Assembly (NCBI GenBank): GCA_964531675.1
Contig: CAZHFW010000009.1
Coordinates: 1-64,000 of the forward strand
Direction of reading: 5' to 3'
Source of the DNA: CAZHFW01 sp964531675
GTDB lineage: Bacteria > Planctomycetota > Phycisphaerae > Phycisphaerales > UBA1924
Length of the DNA stretch: 64,000 nt
Shown here: positions 26,789 to 35,487 of the stretch, one piece after another
Numbering within the stretch: the stretch's first letter is position 1
Layout of the letters: each line of letters opens with the position of its first letter
Made by a program: the position numbers and the translations under genes
The notes under the pieces: model-generated
What the model saw: only the letters and a program-made list of their open reading frames with translations
Told to the model about the DNA's origin: nothing
The model's database searches: none

Positions 26789-27730
26789 TCAGACCGGGCT
26801 CTTGACGGTCTTGAGAATCTCGAGAAGCGTCCGCGACGCCACCTCGTGGGGGATCGCGCCGCCCATGGACGCGGCACCCGCCCGCAGCACGATGCGGTGC
26901 GAGCAGACCGGCGTCACGTTGTCGGTGATGTCCTCGGGAATCACGTAATCGCGCCCGTCGGACAAGGCTGTCGCTCGGGCGGCCTGCGCCAGCGCCAAGG
27001 ACCCGCGCGGCGAGAGCCCGACGTGGATCGCCTCGTGCGTGCGCGTCGCGTTCGCGAAGGCGACGATGTAGTCGATCAGGGACCGGTCGAGCTTGACCGC
27101 GTCCACCTTGTCCTGGAGCGTCAGGATCTCCTCGCGGGAAAGCACCGGGCGGAGATCGGGCAGCGCCATCGTTGATGGCCGCAGATCCAGAACGCGGGCC
27201 TCGTCGGAGGCGTCGGGATATCCGACGCTGATCCGCATCAGGAAGCGGTCGAGCTGGTTCTCCGGAAGGGCGTAGGTCCCCTCGAACTCGAAGGGGTTCT
27301 GCGTCGCCACGACCATGAAGGGCTTCTCGAGCTGGTAGACCTTCCCGTCGATCGAAACGCTCGCCTCGTTCATCGCTTCGAGCATGGCGCTCTGCGTGCG
27401 GGGCGTCGTGCGGTTGATCTCGTCCGCCAGCACGATGTGCGAGAAGATCGGCCCGCGCTTGAAGACGAACTCGCCGGTCTGGCGGTCGAGGACCGAGACG
27501 CCCAGCACGTCGCTTGGGAGCATGTCGGGGGTCAGCTGCACACGGCTGAACGTGCACCCGACGCTCCGGGCCAACGTCATCGCCAGCAGGGTTTTCCCGA
27601 CACCGGGCACGTCCTCGATCAGGAGATGCCCCCTGGCCAGGAGACACCGGATCGTCCGATCCACCGCGCTCTGGTGTCCCAGAAACACACGGGAAATGTT
27701 CTCGCGGAGACGGTTGATCGTGTCGAGCAT
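26789..27730 (-). CDS. MoxR-family AAA+ ATPase
   Basis: The 313-residue AAA+ protein has Walker A EDVPGVGKT (about 39-47), Walker B HIVLADEINR (about 98-107), sensor segment VVATQNPFEFEGTYALPE and arginine-finger region ENQLDRFLMR, as in MoxR. MoxR ATPases act as chaperones for VWA-domain and DUF58 partners in metal insertion and complex assembly. Those partners normally follow directly, but here the next gene is a CDGSH protein. A VWA gene exists 8 kb away at 35751. No clear Shine-Dalgarno site precedes the ATG. Confidence 0.92.
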   Translation of the reverse strand: MLDTINRLRENISRVFLGHQSAVDRTIRCLLARGHLLIEDVPGVGKTLLAMTLARSVGCTFSRVQLTPDMLPSDVLGVSVLDRQTGEFVFKRGPIFSHIVLADEINRTTPRTQSAMLEAMNEASVSIDGKVYQLEKPFMVVATQNPFEFEGTYALPENQLDRFLMRISVGYPDASDEARVLDLRPSTMALPDLRPVLSREEILTLQDKVDAVKLDRSLIDYIVAFANATRTHEAIHVGLSPRGSLALAQAARATALSDGRDYVIPEDITDNVTPVCSHRIVLRAGAASMGGAIPHEVASRTLLEILKTVKSPV

Positions 27731-27817
27731 CGTGGTTCAGCAGGCTGCGGGACGTCTGGAGGGAAGGTGGGCAGTATACGGACGCTCGGGGGGCTTCTCC
27801 CTGGGGTGCCGATCGTG

Positions 27818-27823
27818 TACAGT
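27818..27823 (+). promoter_or_regulatory. -10-like box before zinc-ribbon membrane gene
   Basis: TACAGT lies about 28 bp before the chosen GTG of the zinc-ribbon membrane protein. It matches TATAGT/TACAGT/TAGACT boxes seen before several other genes in the window. No -35 element is evident. Confidence 0.3.
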
Positions 27824-27850
27824 GCCGCTCTCAAGTCTCTCCCCAGTCTC

Positions 27851-28864
27851 GTGTTGCTGGCCTCTCGGGGCCGGCCGTGGGTTGTCCTGTTGAACGATGC
27901 TCGCTCACAAGATCCTGGGCCCGCCCGCGCCGGCGAGCCCGAAATCGCGCCCCAGTCCCCGCTTGCGCGCGAGCTGACGGGGCACCTCCGCTGTGTCCGT
28001 TGCGGCTATGACCTCCAGGGTCTGTCGGTCCGCGCCAACTGCTCCGAATGCGGGCTTTCGGTCCGCGCCACGCTCCTGGCCAAGGTCGATCCCCACGCCG
28101 ACGAGCTCCAGCCCATCATCCTCCCGCTGCCCACAGCGGTCGGGCTGGTCCTCTGGCCCCTCGGCGCGATCTTCGCCGCCGCGGTGATCTGGGCTGTTCG
28201 GGCCCGCGACGCGGTCGCCCTGCTCGCGAACATCGAACCCACCCTTCCTTGGGCGCCCCGCGCCGTCGCGGCGGGGGTCATCATCTCAGGCTTGGGCGCG
28301 CTGGCGCTCATCAGGCCGCACCGCGTGCAGTCCGCGGTGACGTCCCTGTCCGCTTTCGCGGCGGTGCTTCTCTACCTCCCCCTGGCGTGGCTCATGCAGC
28401 GCACGCTCGAGCACGACAGCCCGCTCCTGGCCAAGCCCTACCTCCAGCCCGACGGCCTTACCTTCCCGCGCGTGCTCATGGCGATGGCGGCCTTCGTCCT
28501 CATGGCGATGATCGCCCAGGGCCTCCGCGCCAGCCAGCAGCTGCTGGTCGCCCGCTCGGTCCTCATGCGCACCGGCCGCGCCGAACGCCAGAAAACCCCC
28601 GGGTTGCTCGCGGCTTTGGCGATGATCCTCGTGGGGCAGGTCTTCCATCTGGCCTGCTTCTGGATGGGCAACGACGTCCGACCCGAGTACGTCGACATCC
28701 CGCGCTATCTGGGCACCATGCTCGTCGCGGTCGGCTCCATGCTCTTCACCCTCGGGCTCATCGGCCTCCTGCTCGACTCGCTCAGGCTCTGGCCCGTGGT
28801 CACGTCCAGGCCCCTGAGCATCCAGGACGTGCTGGGAGATCCCCCGCGCCAACAATCGTCCTGA
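27851..28864 (+). CDS. Zinc-ribbon multi-pass membrane protein
   Basis: The protein (about 337 residues) has a zinc ribbon near its N-terminus, CVRCGYDLQGLSVRANCSEC, followed by about six to seven hydrophobic helices, including VGLVLWPLGAIFAAAVIWAV and AVTSLSAFAAVLLYLPLAWL. The CxxCGYxLxGL...CxxCG pattern is frequent in planctomycete membrane proteins of unknown function. The start is uncertain: GTG at 27851 and TTG at 27890 are both possible, and a much longer reading frame upstream runs through probable promoter sequence. The stop is immediately followed by the ATG of the zincin gene, so the two are likely coupled. Confidence 0.65.
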   Translation: MLLASRGRPWVVLLNDARSQDPGPARAGEPEIAPQSPLARELTGHLRCVRCGYDLQGLSVRANCSECGLSVRATLLAKVDPHADELQPIILPLPTAVGLVLWPLGAIFAAAVIWAVRARDAVALLANIEPTLPWAPRAVAAGVIISGLGALALIRPHRVQSAVTSLSAFAAVLLYLPLAWLMQRTLEHDSPLLAKPYLQPDGLTFPRVLMAMAAFVLMAMIAQGLRASQQLLVARSVLMRTGRAERQKTPGLLAALAMILVGQVFHLACFWMGNDVRPEYVDIPRYLGTMLVAVGSMLFTLGLIGLLLDSLRLWPVVTSRPLSIQDVLGDPPRQQSS

Positions 28865-29293
28865 ATGCTCTCCAGAGCCCACCGTCAACGCTTCGACACG
28901 CTCATGGAAGAGGCGATTGAGAGCCTCCCTCCGGCGCTGCACCACCTGATCGAGCAGGTCCCCGTCATCGTCCTGGACCGCCCGACCGCCGCGATGCTCA
29001 GGGACCTCGGGATCGACCCGAGCGACGAAGAAGAAGTCTCGGGCCTCTGCGGCCTGCACTCGGGCGTCGCCATCACCGAACGATCCGTCGTGGACCAGCC
29101 CGACGGGCCGGAAGAGATCCACATCTTCCGCGAAGGCGTCATCAACCTCGCCGGCGGATTCGACGACCCCCAACGCTCCGCGGAAGACGCCGACCAGGCG
29201 GTCTATGACGAAATCATGATCACGCTCCTCCACGAGATCGGCCACCACTTCGGCCTCAGCGAGGAAGATCTCGAACGCCTCGGCTACGAGTGA
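28865..29293 (+). CDS. Metallopeptidase family protein (minimal zincin)
   Basis: The 142-residue protein has the zinc motif HEIGHHFGLSEEDLE at 123-137, with His123, Glu124 and His127 as expected catalytic residues. This fits the bacterial minimal zincin family (PF06262), small soluble proteins with a compact metalloprotease fold whose substrates are unknown. The rest includes VPVIVLDRPTAAML, typical of the family N-terminus. Its ATG follows directly on the stop of the zinc-ribbon membrane gene. Confidence 0.88.
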   Translation: MLSRAHRQRFDTLMEEAIESLPPALHHLIEQVPVIVLDRPTAAMLRDLGIDPSDEEEVSGLCGLHSGVAITERSVVDQPDGPEEIHIFREGVINLAGGFDDPQRSAEDADQAVYDEIMITLLHEIGHHFGLSEEDLERLGYE

Positions 29294-29477
29294 TTCCGGC
29301 TTCTCAGGGCCGGATTGGAAACAGCCTCCCGAGGGGGCGCCTTTTTGCGCTCCGCGGGGAACCCGACCGCCGAACGAGGGTCGAACAGTGCGGGGGATTG
29401 ACCACCCGGTCCGATTCTGAAGGGTGGCATCCAGTATCGTGACGCGCCGCGGCTGACCGCGGATTCAGGAGTGTCGC

Positions 29478-31328
29478 ATGAAGGGTCTGTTCAAGTCCGT
29501 CCTCGTCGGGTCCCTGTCGGTCGGCCTGCTCCTCTCGGTGAGCGGGACCGCCCTTGGCCAGGAGTCCCACCGCAAGTCGAATCCCACGCACGCCGGCGCC
29601 ACGCTCAAGGGCGATCGCGCCCGCGTCGCGACGCTCCAGATCAAGCACAAGCCCGAGGAGCACGCGGGCGCGTTCGACTGGCTCGCCGGCCCCGAGGCCG
29701 ATCCCACCATGAGCGACCTCGTGCTCGCCATCCGCGATGCCGCCGAGGACGACGGCGTCGATGAACTGCTCATCCGCCTCAAGGACGCGTCACTCTCCCA
29801 GACGCAGACCGAAGAACTCGGCGAAGCTATCAAGCTCGTCCGCGAGGCCGGCAAGAAGGTCCGCGTCTTCGCCGATGGCTACGGCCCCACCGAACTGCTC
29901 CTGGGCTCCTACGCCGACGAGATCGTCGCGCAGGCCGGCTCGCCCGTCTCCTTCCCCGGGCTCCACATGGAAGAGATGTTCATGGCCGACACCCTCGCCT
30001 GGGTCGGCGTGAAGGCCGACTTCGTCCAGATCGGCGACTACAAGGGCGCCAGCGAGTCCATGGCCCGCAGCTCGCCCAGCCCCCAGTGGGAGCAGAACAT
30101 CTCCCAGCTCCTGGACAGCATCTACGCGAACATGCGCGGCACCATCAAGGCCGGTCGCAAGATCGACGACAAGCAGCTCGACGACGCCATGCAGACCGCC
30201 TGGATGGCCGAGGCCGAGAGCGCCAAGTCCGCCAAACTCATCGACTCGGCGATCGATCTCCCCAACCTGACCGAGCACATCGCCAGCGCTTCAGGCAAGG
30301 AAGTCGAGTGGCTTCCCCCCATCAATCCGACCAGCGCCGCCTCCTCGCTCGATATGTCCAACCCCTTCGCGATCTTCAGCATGCTCGCGAAGAAGCCCTC
30401 GCACGAACCCACCGGACCCACCATCGCGGTCCTCCACATCGATGGCCCGATCGTGGATGGTGAATCCTCCTCGGGCGGCCTCTTCGGCGGCGAAGGCAAC
30501 GTCGGAAGCCGCACCATCCGCAACGCCATCGAAGAGATCCTCGAGCAGGACCTCATCAAGGGCGTCGTCATCCGCATCAACTCTCCCGGAGGCTCGGCCA
30601 CCGCGAGCGAAGTGATCTGGCAGGGCATCCGCCGCCTCGCGGCCAAGAAGCCCGTCTGGACCAGCGTCGGCTCGATGGCCGCTTCGGGCGGCTACTACTG
30701 CGCCGTCGCGGGCGACAAGATCTACGTGAACCCCTCCTCGATCGTCGGCTCGATCGGCGTCGTGGGCGGGCGCATGGCCCTTGATGGCCTGTACCAGAAG
30801 GTGCACCTCAACGTCGTGAGCCGCACCCGAGGCCCCGCTGCGGGCATGTTCCGCTCCACCTCTCCCTGGACCGACCAGGAGCGTGAGATGGTCCGCGCCA
30901 AGATGAAGCAGACCTACGACCAGTTCACCAGCCGCGTCACCGCGGGCCGCAAGGGCATCGACCTTGCCAAGACCGCCGAAGGCCGCCTCTTCACCGGTGA
31001 CAAGGCCATCGGCCTGAACATGGCCGACAAGATCGGCGGCATGCAGGTTTGCCTCGACGACATGGCCGCGTCCCTGAACCTCGACGAATACGACGTCATG
31101 GACTACCCGGGCCCCAAGAGCCTTCAGGAAATCCTCGAGGACGCCTTCGGCGGCGCCAACGCCTCCGCGCACGCTCCGGGCTCCTCGCTCTTTGACGCCG
31201 CGATCGGCCTCAAGGAGATCGTCGGCCCCGACGCGTACGAGCAGGTCCGCGCCAATCTCGTGGGCATGATGCAGCTCCGCAACGAGCCGGTCATTCTCAT
31301 GAGCCCCAGCGCCATCGTCTTCAAGTAA
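29478..31328 (+). CDS. sppA: Signal peptide peptidase SppA (S49, long form)
   Basis: The 616-residue protein has an N-terminal signal or anchor segment (SVLVGSLSVGLLLSVSGTALG) and two S49 domains, as in the 67-kDa E. coli SppA. The catalytic pair is present: Lys189 in GDYKGAS and Ser403 in SMAASGGYY, close to the E. coli positions 209 and 409. The protease removes cleaved signal peptides from the membrane. The ATG follows AGGAG. A TATCGT box at 29435-29440 could be its -10, and a strong intrinsic terminator follows the stop, so it is monocistronic. Confidence 0.92.
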   Translation: MKGLFKSVLVGSLSVGLLLSVSGTALGQESHRKSNPTHAGATLKGDRARVATLQIKHKPEEHAGAFDWLAGPEADPTMSDLVLAIRDAAEDDGVDELLIRLKDASLSQTQTEELGEAIKLVREAGKKVRVFADGYGPTELLLGSYADEIVAQAGSPVSFPGLHMEEMFMADTLAWVGVKADFVQIGDYKGASESMARSSPSPQWEQNISQLLDSIYANMRGTIKAGRKIDDKQLDDAMQTAWMAEAESAKSAKLIDSAIDLPNLTEHIASASGKEVEWLPPINPTSAASSLDMSNPFAIFSMLAKKPSHEPTGPTIAVLHIDGPIVDGESSSGGLFGGEGNVGSRTIRNAIEEILEQDLIKGVVIRINSPGGSATASEVIWQGIRRLAAKKPVWTSVGSMAASGGYYCAVAGDKIYVNPSSIVGSIGVVGGRMALDGLYQKVHLNVVSRTRGPAAGMFRSTSPWTDQEREMVRAKMKQTYDQFTSRVTAGRKGIDLAKTAEGRLFTGDKAIGLNMADKIGGMQVCLDDMAASLNLDEYDVMDYPGPKSLQEILEDAFGGANASAHAPGSSLFDAAIGLKEIVGPDAYEQVRANLVGMMQLRNEPVILMSPSAIVFK

Positions 31329-31346
31329 TCCGCGGCTGATCGCCAT

Positions 31347-31382
31347 CACCAGCCCCGCTCCGTGCGGGGCTGGTGTGTTTTT
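31347..31382 (+). terminator. Intrinsic terminator of sppA
   Basis: CACCAGCCCCGC and GCGGGGCTGGTG form perfect 12-bp arms around TCCGT, followed by TGTTTTT. It lies 18 bp after the sppA stop and just before the end of the convergent HTH gene. Confidence 0.9.
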
Positions 31383-31399
31383 GCACCAGATGCGAAAGC

Positions 31400-32614
31400 T
31401 CAGGCCGTCTTGGTCGGCGCATCAAACGCCATGACGAACTGGAAGCCGTGGACCGGATAGGCCATGCGGAGGCGGAAGAGCCTCATGGTGCCGAGGTCGA
31501 CCTGGAGTGCGGCCGCCACGCGGTGCACGATCGCCGCGTAGTTGGGGACGTCTTCCACGTCGAACCGCGAGCCGGCCTTGCCCAGCGTTTCGATCTTCTC
31601 CGGCACCGCGATGCGGTCGATCACGCGCGAGGGGTCGTTGGGATTGGCGGGCCCGCGCACGCCGGTGTTGAACACGATCAGCTCGGGCTCCGCGCCCGGG
31701 AAGATGTCGTCGTGGATCATCACGTCGAAGACCACGGTCTTGACGGGGATGTCGGGGAAGAGCACCGCGCCGCCGCGGGGCCTTTCGGGCGAGGCGTAGC
31801 GTCGCGAGCCCCGCTGGTTCTGCGTCACCGTGAGCATGTCCGCGACCGCGCTGCGTCCGAGCCGGTCGTCCGCCAGCCTGTGAACCATCAGCCCTCCCGC
31901 GACGCTCGACTCGAGCCTGGCGGGCGTGTGCGTGTACAGATCCTCGAGCGCGATCGAGCCCGGCGCGAACACCGGCGCGATCCCCGGAACCGGCGCGGGG
32001 CTTCCGGTCGTGAAGTAGACCTGCACGTCGGGGCGCAGCCGCCGCATCGCGATCGCGCCGTGGATCGACGTCACCTTCACGAAGTCCGGATCCTGCTCCG
32101 AAGGCATGAAGAGCATGCAGTTGAGCCAGGTGTCCGCGTCTACGCCGAGGATCTCGCGCAGACCCTTGTACACCTGATACCGGCTCGACTGTTCGAAGCG
32201 GAGCTGGGTCTCGGGACGATTCGGACTGATCGCAGCGTTGAGCGCGCCGCGCGTTCCGAACTCCTGGCGGATGTACTTGGCGAACGCCTCGGTCACGCGC
32301 TGCGCTTCGGCGATCAGCTCCGGAGCGATCGGGAGCTGGGCCGCCGCGTGCGTCAGAACGCGCAGGGACTCCGGACCGGGTACGCGCTGCAGCACGTGGT
32401 ACGGATCCGGACTGGCGATCGCATTGACAAGCTTGCTGATCGTGACCCGGCTCAGCCCGAGCTGCCGGCCGAGCGAGGTGGGGGACTGAGGGCCCCCGGG
32501 GATCGCTTCAAGCAGGGCGCGGAACGCCGAGGCCAGCGCGGAGCCCAAGGGCACCGCGCGATCCTGCGGTCCGAGCGAGTCCTGTCCGGTGTTGGGTTCT
32601 GCCGCACGAGTCAT
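31400..32614 (-). CDS. HTH-containing protein of unknown family
   Basis: The 404-residue cytosolic protein has an N-terminal helix-turn-helix (TSLGRQLGLSRVTISKLVNA, about residues 45-65) of XRE or LacI-like appearance. A long alpha/beta part of unrecognised family follows, with IHGAIAMRRLRPDVQVYFTT and VKTVVFDVMIHDDIFPG. The size and the large C-terminal domain suggest a ligand-responsive regulator, but no known effector domain is evident. It is divergent from the HAF-repeat surface protein, with 185 bp of partly AT-rich promoter sequence between, so it could control that gene. It converges on sppA. Confidence 0.55.
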   Translation of the reverse strand: MTRAAEPNTGQDSLGPQDRAVPLGSALASAFRALLEAIPGGPQSPTSLGRQLGLSRVTISKLVNAIASPDPYHVLQRVPGPESLRVLTHAAAQLPIAPELIAEAQRVTEAFAKYIRQEFGTRGALNAAISPNRPETQLRFEQSSRYQVYKGLREILGVDADTWLNCMLFMPSEQDPDFVKVTSIHGAIAMRRLRPDVQVYFTTGSPAPVPGIAPVFAPGSIALEDLYTHTPARLESSVAGGLMVHRLADDRLGRSAVADMLTVTQNQRGSRRYASPERPRGGAVLFPDIPVKTVVFDVMIHDDIFPGAEPELIVFNTGVRGPANPNDPSRVIDRIAVPEKIETLGKAGSRFDVEDVPNYAAIVHRVAAALQVDLGTMRLFRLRMAYPVHGFQFVMAFDAPTKTA

Positions 32615-32667
32615 GGATTGGTCTGCAACTCAGCGTGGAGTCTATCAACCCGCCTCGGACGGCGAAA

Positions 32668-32725
32668 TTTTTTACGCTTCTTTGGTGAAATTAATTGCGA
32701 CACGGCCCGGCACTGGTTACCGTGG
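32668..32725 (+). promoter_or_regulatory. AT-rich promoter region of HAF-repeat protein
   Basis: AAATTTTTTACG and GAAATTAATTGCG form the only markedly AT-rich patch in this part of the window. TTGCGA at 32695-32700 could be a -35 hexamer, with a weak TTACCG 16 bp later. The region serves the surface protein gene at 32800 and perhaps the divergent HTH gene. The exact promoter cannot be fixed. Confidence 0.35.
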
Positions 32726-32799
32726 GCTCAACCGCCACCGGTGGAGGCTCCGGGTACGGGCGGGTCCTTTGAGACCGTAACGCATTGAGGAGACAGCTG

Positions 32800-33912
32800 A
32801 TGAGCACGACTCGCACCGCCCTTGTTTCCATCTCTCTGACCCTCTTGGCGGGTGCCGCCATGGCCGCCCCGCCCCAGTACACGATCGTCGATCTGGGACT
32901 GCTCGGCACCAACACCGCCGCGCAGGGGACGCGTGTCTCCCCCAATGGCCAGTTCGCGGTCGGTCGCTCGGTGGGTTCGCCGACCTCCGCGTTCCGCTGG
33001 TCCGACTCCACGGGCATCGTCGGTCTCCCCAACATCGCGGGCCGCAACTTCTCGATCGCCAACGGCGTGAACGACAATGGCGTGGTCGTCGGCTCCAGCA
33101 CCACGACGTCCTTCGGATCGGGCCGCCTTCCGGTGATGTGGACCAACGGCGTGCTCTCCCAGCTCTCTCTCCCCGCGGGTCAGACCCTCGGCGACGCCAA
33201 CGACATCAACATCGGCGGCGCGGTCGTCGGCTCCGTCGGCAGCGGCGTCGGCCAGCGCGGCACGATGTACGACAGCGAGGGCGGCCGCGTGATCACCGCG
33301 ACCACCTCGGGCGGTGCCTACTCCACGACGCTTTTCAGCATCAACAACAACGGTCTGGCCGTCGGCACGGGCATCGACCCGAACAACGCCGCCCGCAACG
33401 TCGGATTCGTCTACGACAGCGTGAACAACATCGCCTTTGAAGTGCCGGCACTGCCCGGCCTCAACGGCGCGCTCTGCTTCGACGTCAGCGAGAGCGGCTT
33501 TGTCGTCGGCTCGTCCATGCTCAACCAGGGCTCGGGCCTCCCCTTCATCTGGAGCCAGGCCACCGGAACCGTCGCGATTCCGCTCCAGGCCGGGACGACC
33601 GCGGCGATCGCCCGCGGCGTGAACTCCGCGGGTTGGGTCGTGGGCAACGGCGGCGGCGCAACCTCCGTGCCGTGGCTCTTTGACGGCACCAACACCTACC
33701 GCCTGAACGATCTGCTGATCCCGGGCTCGGGCTGGGATCTGTTCTCGGGCACCAGCAACTCCGCGCTGAGCATCAGCGAGAACGGCACGATCGTGGGCAC
33801 CGGCCTGCACAACGGCGCGGTCCACGCCTACGCGATGGTCCTCGTGCCCACGCCGGGCGCTGCGGGACTCGTGGTCGCGGGCGTGCTCGCTTCGGCTCGC
33901 CGTCGCCGCTGA
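32800..33912 (+). CDS. HAF-repeat exported protein with PEP-CTERM-like sorting tail
   Basis: The 370-residue protein has a signal peptide (LVSISLTLLAGAAMA). Repeated beta segments of about 45-60 residues follow, each with the HAF pattern of G-hydrophobic-V-V-G-S (NGVNDNGVVVGSS, DINIGGAVVGSV, NNNGLAVGTG, SESGFVVGSS, NSAGWVVGNG, SENGTIVGTG). The C-terminus is VPTPGAAGLVVAGVLASARR plus two more Arg. That tripartite tail is a planctomycete variant of PEP-CTERM sorting signals cut by exosortases, so the protein is probably anchored at or shed from the surface. The ATG follows GAGGAGA. A terminator lies 66 bp downstream. Confidence 0.85.
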   Translation: MSTTRTALVSISLTLLAGAAMAAPPQYTIVDLGLLGTNTAAQGTRVSPNGQFAVGRSVGSPTSAFRWSDSTGIVGLPNIAGRNFSIANGVNDNGVVVGSSTTTSFGSGRLPVMWTNGVLSQLSLPAGQTLGDANDINIGGAVVGSVGSGVGQRGTMYDSEGGRVITATTSGGAYSTTLFSINNNGLAVGTGIDPNNAARNVGFVYDSVNNIAFEVPALPGLNGALCFDVSESGFVVGSSMLNQGSGLPFIWSQATGTVAIPLQAGTTAAIARGVNSAGWVVGNGGGATSVPWLFDGTNTYRLNDLLIPGSGWDLFSGTSNSALSISENGTIVGTGLHNGAVHAYAMVLVPTPGAAGLVVAGVLASARRRR

Positions 33913-33977
33913 GCAAGTCCTGTGACGAGAAACCGCGAGCTTCGCCCGAGCGGGCGAATCTCGCCTTCTCCGCGAAG

Positions 33978-34002
33978 AGGGCCCGATCTCCGGGCCCTTT
34001 TT
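33978..34002 (+). terminator. Intrinsic terminator of HAF-repeat gene
   Basis: AGGGCCCG and CGGGCCCT (8-bp arms) enclose ATCTC and are followed by TTTT, about 65 bp after the stop of the surface-protein gene. Confidence 0.85.
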
Positions 34003-34040
34003 CATTGGCATGCGGGCTTGCGGGGCGTGTCCCGCCAATG

Positions 34041-34064
34041 AAAAACCCCCGCGTGCGGGGGTTT
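34041..34064 (-). terminator. Terminator of the pyrH-frr operon (likely bidirectional)
   Basis: AAACCCCCGC and GCGGGGGTTT pair around a short loop. Read on the minus strand, the hairpin is followed by a run of T and lies 32 bp after the frr stop. A shorter T run on the plus side means it may also stop plus-strand transcription. Confidence 0.88.
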
Positions 34065-34095
34065 GATGTGCCAACGTGCGGTGCCGGGGGGATCC

Positions 34096-34668
34096 TCAGA
34101 CCGTGAGGATTTCCTTGCACTTCTCTTCGACGCGCTTGTCGATCTCGTCCTCAAACTTCTTGAGGAGCTTCTGGATCTCGTCCTTGAGGGTCTCGATCTG
34201 ATCCTCGGTGAAGTGCGTGCCTGTCTGCTTGGAGAGCGCGTCCGCGTGCTTGTTGGCGTCGCGGCGGACGTTGCGGATTGCGACCTTCTGCTCCTCGCCC
34301 ATCTTGCGGGCGCGGCTCTCGAGCTGCTTGCGGCGGTCGGCCGACAGCGCCGGGATGTTCAGGCGGATCTGCTTGGCTTCCACCATCGGGTTCAGGCCGA
34401 GCTGGGCCTGCTCGATCGCGTGCTTGATCGCCGAGACCGCCGAAGCGTCGAAGGGCTTGATCAGAAGCTGGGTGGGTTCGGGCACCGAGATCGAGGCGAG
34501 GGCCTTGAGCTCGGTCTGCGAGCCGTAGTAATCGACCTTGAGGAACTCGACCAGCGCGGGGGAGGCCCGCCCGGTGCGCAGGCCGCGAAGCTCGTGCTTC
34601 AGGTAGTCGGTGGCCTTCTGCATCGTCTCTTCGGCTTCGAGCAGAATGGTGTCAGGATCGGTGCTCAT
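34096..34668 (-). CDS. frr: Ribosome recycling factor
   Basis: The 190-residue protein has typical RRF segments: YLKHELRGLRTGRASPALVE, a domain II stretch QTELKALASISVPEPTQLLI, then SADRRKQLESRARKMGEEQK and VAIRNVRRDANK. RRF splits post-termination ribosomes together with EF-G. The ATG follows GGAG with 6-base spacing. It lies 48 bp after pyrH on the same strand, the usual order. Confidence 0.97.
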   Translation of the reverse strand: MSTDPDTILLEAEETMQKATDYLKHELRGLRTGRASPALVEFLKVDYYGSQTELKALASISVPEPTQLLIKPFDASAVSAIKHAIEQAQLGLNPMVEAKQIRLNIPALSADRRKQLESRARKMGEEQKVAIRNVRRDANKHADALSKQTGTHFTEDQIETLKDEIQKLLKKFEDEIDKRVEEKCKEILTV

Positions 34669-34716
34669 GTGGATCTCCGTAAGCGATGGGGGATGGTAGC
34701 GGCGTCTTGGCCCGGC

Positions 34717-35487
34717 TCAGACCTTGACCAGCGTGCCGATCTGCTCGCCCTTGATCACCGAGGCGATGTTCCCCTTCTTCTTGAAGTCGAAGACGATCAG
34801 GGGGATGCGGCGCTCCTGGCACATCGCCAGCGCGGTCGCGTCCATGATCTTGAGCCGGCGCTGGATCGCCTCGGCGTAGGTGAGATTGTCGAAGCGCGTC
34901 GCGGTGGGATCCTTCTTGGGATCGGCGGTGTACACGCCGTCAACCTTGGTCGCCTTGAGCAACACGTCGCACTCGAGCTCGGTGGCGCGGAGCGCGGCGC
35001 AGGTGTCGGTGGTGAAGTAAGGATTACCCGTGCCCGCCGCCAGGATCACGATGCGGCCCTTCTCCATGTGGCGGATCGCCCGGTTGCGGATGAAAGGCTC
35101 CGCAACCGCGCGGATTTCGATGGCCGACATGACCCGGCAGTCGGTCCCGATCGTCAGGAGCTTCTCCTTCAGCGCCAGGGCGTTGATCACGGTGCCGAGC
35201 ATGCCCATGTGGTCGGCGGTCGCCTGGTGGATGTGCCCCGCAGCGGCCAGTTCGGCGCCGCGGATGATGTTGCCGCCGCCGACGACGACCGCGACCTCCG
35301 CGCCGAGCTTGGCGGCCTGCTGGACTTCATGCGCAATCCCGTGGAGTTCATCGGGATCGATCCCGAATCCGCCGGGCTTGCAGAACGACTCGCCCGAGAG
35401 CTTCAGGAGCACCCGGCCGTACGCGGCTTTCCAATCAGACATGGGATGGCCTTCGTGGGAAGCAGCGGGGGGGGCTTTGGTGGTCAT
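34717..35487 (-). CDS. pyrH: Uridylate kinase
   Basis: The 256-residue UMP kinase phosphorylates UMP for pyrimidine nucleotide synthesis. VLLKLSGESF, VAVVVGGGNIIRGAEL, ATADHMGMLGTVINALAL and GTGNPYFTTDTCAALRATEL are all diagnostic. The ATG at 35487 has a strong GGAGGAG site. A second ATG 15 codons later (35442) with GAAGG is also possible and would remove a Pro/Ala/His-rich N-terminal tail absent from most relatives. The usual upstream tsf and rpsB are not present. Confidence 0.95.
   Translation of the reverse strand: MTTKAPPAASHEGHPMSDWKAAYGRVLLKLSGESFCKPGGFGIDPDELHGIAHEVQQAAKLGAEVAVVVGGGNIIRGAELAAAGHIHQATADHMGMLGTVINALALKEKLLTIGTDCRVMSAIEIRAVAEPFIRNRAIRHMEKGRIVILAAGTGNPYFTTDTCAALRATELECDVLLKATKVDGVYTADPKKDPTATRFDNLTYAEAIQRRLKIMDATALAMCQERRIPLIVFDFKKKGNIASVIKGEQIGTLVKV

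Noticed and set aside
27437..27850. Longer N-terminus for the zinc-ribbon membrane protein
   Set aside because: The upstream codons run antisense through the moxR gene and through a probable -10 box.
29310..29345. Possible terminator after the zincin gene
   Set aside because: GCCTCCCGAGGGGGC pairs only imperfectly before TTTTT; I could not fold a convincing stem by eye.
32684..32698. Possible sigma-54 promoter (TTTGG...TTGC) before the HAF-repeat gene
   Set aside because: The GG and GC elements are 11 bases apart instead of the strict 10, and flanking consensus is poor.
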